Assembly: GCA_017394925.1 (NCBI GenBank)
Contig: JAFPWQ010000263.1
Span: forward strand, 1-13,918
DNA: 13,918 nucleotides
Origin: Synergistaceae bacterium
GTDB taxonomy: Bacteria > Synergistota > Synergistia > Synergistales > Aminobacteriaceae
Direction of reading: 5' to 3'
The notes below the pieces were generated by a model, which saw nothing but the letters and a program-made list of their open reading frames with translations, was not told the DNA's origin and did no database searches. This document shows positions 11,240 through 13,918 of the stretch, one piece after another (position 1 is the first letter of the stretch; each line of letters begins with the position of its first letter). The position numbers and the translations under genes are program-made.

Positions 11240-13918
11240 TTGACCGGAGAAGAAAAACAGCAGGTACAGAACATAATAAATGCCAGAATGAAATTGCTGA
11301 ATGAAAAAGCATCACGTCAGGAAGCAGAGATAAAGACGCTTAAATCACAGCTTGAAGAAAAAACAGCAGAGATTGATGAATTAAAGACTCAATTAACGAA
11401 GGCACAGGAACAAAGCAAAAAGTTAATCGCGATGATTCATCAGAACCAGAAATTAGAGCCTGAAAAGAAAACTGAACCAGTGAAGCCCAAAGTGAATTAT
11501 CTTGTCTCGCTTTTACGTCAGCATTTTAATTATGATTCATTCAGGCCAGGACAGGAAGAAGTGATTAATGCAATTTTATCGGGGCGTGATGTCTTCTGTT
11601 CAATGCCTGATGATTACGGCAAAAGTTTATGCGCTAAACTTCCTGCAATGTTAATGCCCGGTCTCACACTCGTAATCACTCCGAATATACCCGATAAAAG
11701 CATGAGTGAATCACATCTGCATTCAATATGCTTATTGCCGGATATGAGTCCGACAAAGAAACGCAGCATCATGCGCGACATTAAGAACGGAACATACAAG
11801 ATAGTATACTCGGCACTAAGTGAACTCAAAGACAGCGAGATTGTGAATGTCCTTCGTTCGGTTGAGATTTCAATGTCAGCGATAATTCTTCAATGGGGGC
11901 AGCCCGACAGACTGAAAGAGTCGAAAGCATTAATTGCATCGTTAAGCACAAAGAGAATCCCTACAGTGATATTTGCGAATTCAACCAGTCCGTTATTGCG
12001 TCAGGAATGTATGCGTTCTCTCGTCTCACCGTTAAGAATCATAAAGGGCTTTAATCGTCCTAACGTAACATTCAGAGTTATACGCGCAGAGAAAAAAATA
12101 TCGGCACTGAATGAGATTCTCGAACAGAAAAAAGATTTACACGGCGTAATTTACTGCTCTAATCCTGAGACCGCGTACAAGATCCGCGAGAACCTGAGAG
12201 ATCATCCCGGACTCGATGAAAATATTATAATCATGCCCGGAGCTTTATATCGTGAGATTAAGAGACGTGATATTAGATTCATTGTGCATTATGAGCTGCC
12301 CGATAATTTAGCGTCATACTCTCAGGAGATTAACTGTGCAGGCATTGACGGCTCAACTTCCGAATGCATTATGCTTGTCTCACGAAAAGATTTCAGTACT
12401 GCTGAAAAATCCGTGATTAAATTCTGCGAGGAAAAGAATCCGAAAGCCGCATTGATGTTATATCTGGGCATTGAGGACAAGCAAGACAGCGAAGAGAATA
12501 AAACATCAGGTGAATCCGAAAAAATTTCTTCAGATGAATTTGCAGATTTCGATTTCGGAACGTCAAACGAAGCCCAGAAGGAAGCAATAACATCATCAAA
12601 CGGCCCCGTCTTAATCATCGCCGGTCCGGGAACAGGAAAGACATATACGCTTGTGCAGAGAACAGTATTTTTGATTCAGAAGAGGCATGTTAAACCCGGA
12701 AATATTATGCTTGCGACATTCACCAACAAGGCAGCCTCAGAGTTAAGCGCGCGTATCACCGAAGAATTAGCATCACGTAAAATCCAGGCGGATATAAGCT
12801 CAATGTACACTGGGACATTTCACGAAATATGCGGAAGGATTCTCAAAGACTACTCAGATTTCACGAGGTTAAAACGCAATTTCAGAGTCATTGATGATTT
12901 AGATAATGCGTATATCATCATGCAGAATTTCAGTAAGTTCATGGCCATTGACGGAATAGACTCGGCATTAAAGAGTTTCAATCAGGGCAAATGGAAAATG
13001 TCTTCTGAACTCCGCGACATGATAAACAGACTATCAGAAGAACTTGCTGACCCTGAAGAGCTTTCACGTGATTCAGATATAGCAGTCAGCTTTATGGGGA
13101 ATGCAATGAAAGTTCTTGATTCAATTTTAGCCGGAAGTAATTCAATGAGCTATTCTTCAATGCTTGTTGAGACATATAAATTATTACGCGATAACCCTGA
13201 AATTTTAGCTGACATTCACGACAAAGTACATTACATCATGGTAGATGAGTACCAGGACACGAATTATATTCAGGAACAGTTAATTTTCATGATTGCAGGC
13301 GATCGCAAAAATATCTGTGTTGTCGGTGATGATGATCAGAGTTTATATAGATTCAGGGGTGCAGAAGTCAGAAACATATTAGAATTTCCCGATAAGTTCG
13401 GCAAAAATGAATGCAAAATAGTTAAACTAATGCTGAATTATCGCTCGCTTGACGGCATAGTAAAATTCTTTACTGAATGGATGAATAACACAGAAAATTT
13501 TTTCTCGTGGGATAATTTCCGTCATGATAAAAATCTTGAGTCATACCGCAAAGGAAATAACACTTCAGTAATGAGGCTTGCAGGACTGAATGACCCGGAC
13601 GAATGGCACGAAAAAATATTAAATTTCATCAAGCACCTCAAAGACTCAGGACGAATTAATGATTACAATCAAATAGCGTTTCTGTTCAAATCCGTAAAAA
13701 TAAACCGTGTACAGTCATTAATACAATATCTTGAGAGCAATAATATCAACGTATATTCTCCTCGTTCTGAAATGTTTTTTGACAGGGGAGAAATTAAATT
13801 TGCGATAGGCTGTTTAATCTCAATGTTCCCGAAATATTTAAATGCTCTGAATTCTGGCGAGTTCAAATTCAACGGAATAGAACCTGGCTACATAACATAT
13901 TACCGCGAGTGCTTAATG
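11240..13918 (+). CDS. Helicase fusion: coiled coil, degenerate RecQ-like region and UvrD-type SF1 helicase (cut by window edge)
   Basis: The frame stays open for 893 codons to the window end. Residues 15-70 are a charged heptad-like coiled coil. Residues 88-410 follow RecQ collinearly: HFNYDSFRPGQEEVINAIL (95-113), LVITP, FNRPNV (271-276), GVIYCSNP (302-309), IRFIVHYELP (345-354), and a remnant of the zinc region (C396 to LGIED). Its catalytic motifs are damaged: motif I is MPDDYGKS, the DEAH box is absent before QWG (218-220), and motif VI is QEINCAGIDG, without its arginines. After an acidic linker (411-440) an SF1 helicase begins: AGPGTGKT (461-468), TFTNKAASEL (493-502), VDEYQDTN (668-675), GDDDQSLYRFRGA (696-708), LNYRS (732-736). 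Motifs V and VI lie beyond the window. UvrD-type helicases unwind DNA 3' to 5' in repair; the RecQ part is probably a DNA- or partner-binding platform. TTG at 11240 has GGGAG 9 nt upstream and is the only reasonable start before an ATG 16 codons on. Confidence 0.9.
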   Translation, partial: MTGEEKQQVQNIINARMKLLNEKASRQEAEIKTLKSQLEEKTAEIDELKTQLTKAQEQSKKLIAMIHQNQKLEPEKKTEPVKPKVNYLVSLLRQHFNYDSFRPGQEEVINAILSGRDVFCSMPDDYGKSLCAKLPAMLMPGLTLVITPNIPDKSMSESHLHSICLLPDMSPTKKRSIMRDIKNGTYKIVYSALSELKDSEIVNVLRSVEISMSAIILQWGQPDRLKESKALIASLSTKRIPTVIFANSTSPLLRQECMRSLVSPLRIIKGFNRPNVTFRVIRAEKKISALNEILEQKKDLHGVIYCSNPETAYKIRENLRDHPGLDENIIIMPGALYREIKRRDIRFIVHYELPDNLASYSQEINCAGIDGSTSECIMLVSRKDFSTAEKSVIKFCEEKNPKAALMLYLGIEDKQDSEENKTSGESEKISSDEFADFDFGTSNEAQKEAITSSNGPVLIIAGPGTGKTYTLVQRTVFLIQKRHVKPGNIMLATFTNKAASELSARITEELASRKIQADISSMYTGTFHEICGRILKDYSDFTRLKRNFRVIDDLDNAYIIMQNFSKFMAIDGIDSALKSFNQGKWKMSSELRDMINRLSEELADPEELSRDSDIAVSFMGNAMKVLDSILAGSNSMSYSSMLVETYKLLRDNPEILADIHDKVHYIMVDEYQDTNYIQEQLIFMIAGDRKNICVVGDDDQSLYRFRGAEVRNILEFPDKFGKNECKIVKLMLNYRSLDGIVKFFTEWMNNTENFFSWDNFRHDKNLESYRKGNNTSVMRLAGLNDPDEWHEKILNFIKHLKDSGRINDYNQIAFLFKSVKINRVQSLIQYLESNNINVYSPRSEMFFDRGEIKFAIGCLISMFPKYLNALNSGEFKFNGIEPGYITYYRECLM

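Noticed and set aside
10761..11315. 184-codon minus-strand open frame across rfbB, the terminator and the helicase start
   Set aside because: It is antisense to a strongly supported rfbB, crosses the terminator, has no ribosome-binding site, and its product has no recognisable fold or motif.
11240..12469. Pseudogene interpretation of the degenerate RecQ part
   Set aside because: There is no stop or frameshift over 893 codons, and losses are confined to catalytic motifs while structural RecQ landmarks remain, which is not the pattern of random decay.

Overview
The window (13,918 bp) comes from an AT-leaning, diderm-style bacterium. Exported proteins carry Sec signal peptides, there is a TRAP-type solute-binding protein, and there is a dTDP-rhamnose cassette. 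The gene mix (many-family TRAP receptor, FolP with a long N-terminal extension, secreted SagB-like nitroreductase, S9 peptidase) reminds me of Synergistota or a similar anaerobe, but this is only an impression. Almost every start codon has a strong GGAG/GGAGG site placed 9-13 nt upstream, and I used this habit to choose starts. No tRNA, rRNA, CRISPR array or insertion sequence was seen, and no gene-free stretch exceeds 300 bp.

Layout. Minus strand, left: the first 40 codons of speD (1-122, cut by the window edge), then a four-gene set transcribed right to left: a MarR regulator (3350-2931), an aldo/keto reductase (2914-1958), an exported nitroreductase (1928-1290) and an exported TRAP solute-binding protein (1232-222). 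A hairpin with a U-tract sits between the last two. A promoter with a palindrome inside its spacer lies just upstream of marR. Next on the minus strand is a secreted S9 prolyl-oligopeptidase-type peptidase (5356-3473) with its own terminator.

Middle: folP (5543-6727, plus) diverges from the peptidase. It converges with, and overlaps by 32 bp, a GT8 glycosyltransferase (7715-6696, minus) whose 5' end is puzzling. Diverging from the GT8 gene is a tight rfbA-rfbD-rfbC-rfbB cassette (7837-11146, plus) for dTDP-L-rhamnose, closed by a strong terminator. The GT8 enzyme and the rhamnose genes probably both serve cell-surface polysaccharide assembly.

Right: from 11240 to the end, an open frame of 893 codons encodes a large helicase fusion: a coiled coil, then a RecQ-like region whose catalytic motifs I, II, III, V and VI are degraded or missing, then an apparently intact UvrD/Rep-type SF1 helicase cut by the window edge. 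The frame is undamaged, so the RecQ part looks like a retained pseudo-helicase. This is the most unusual thing in the window.
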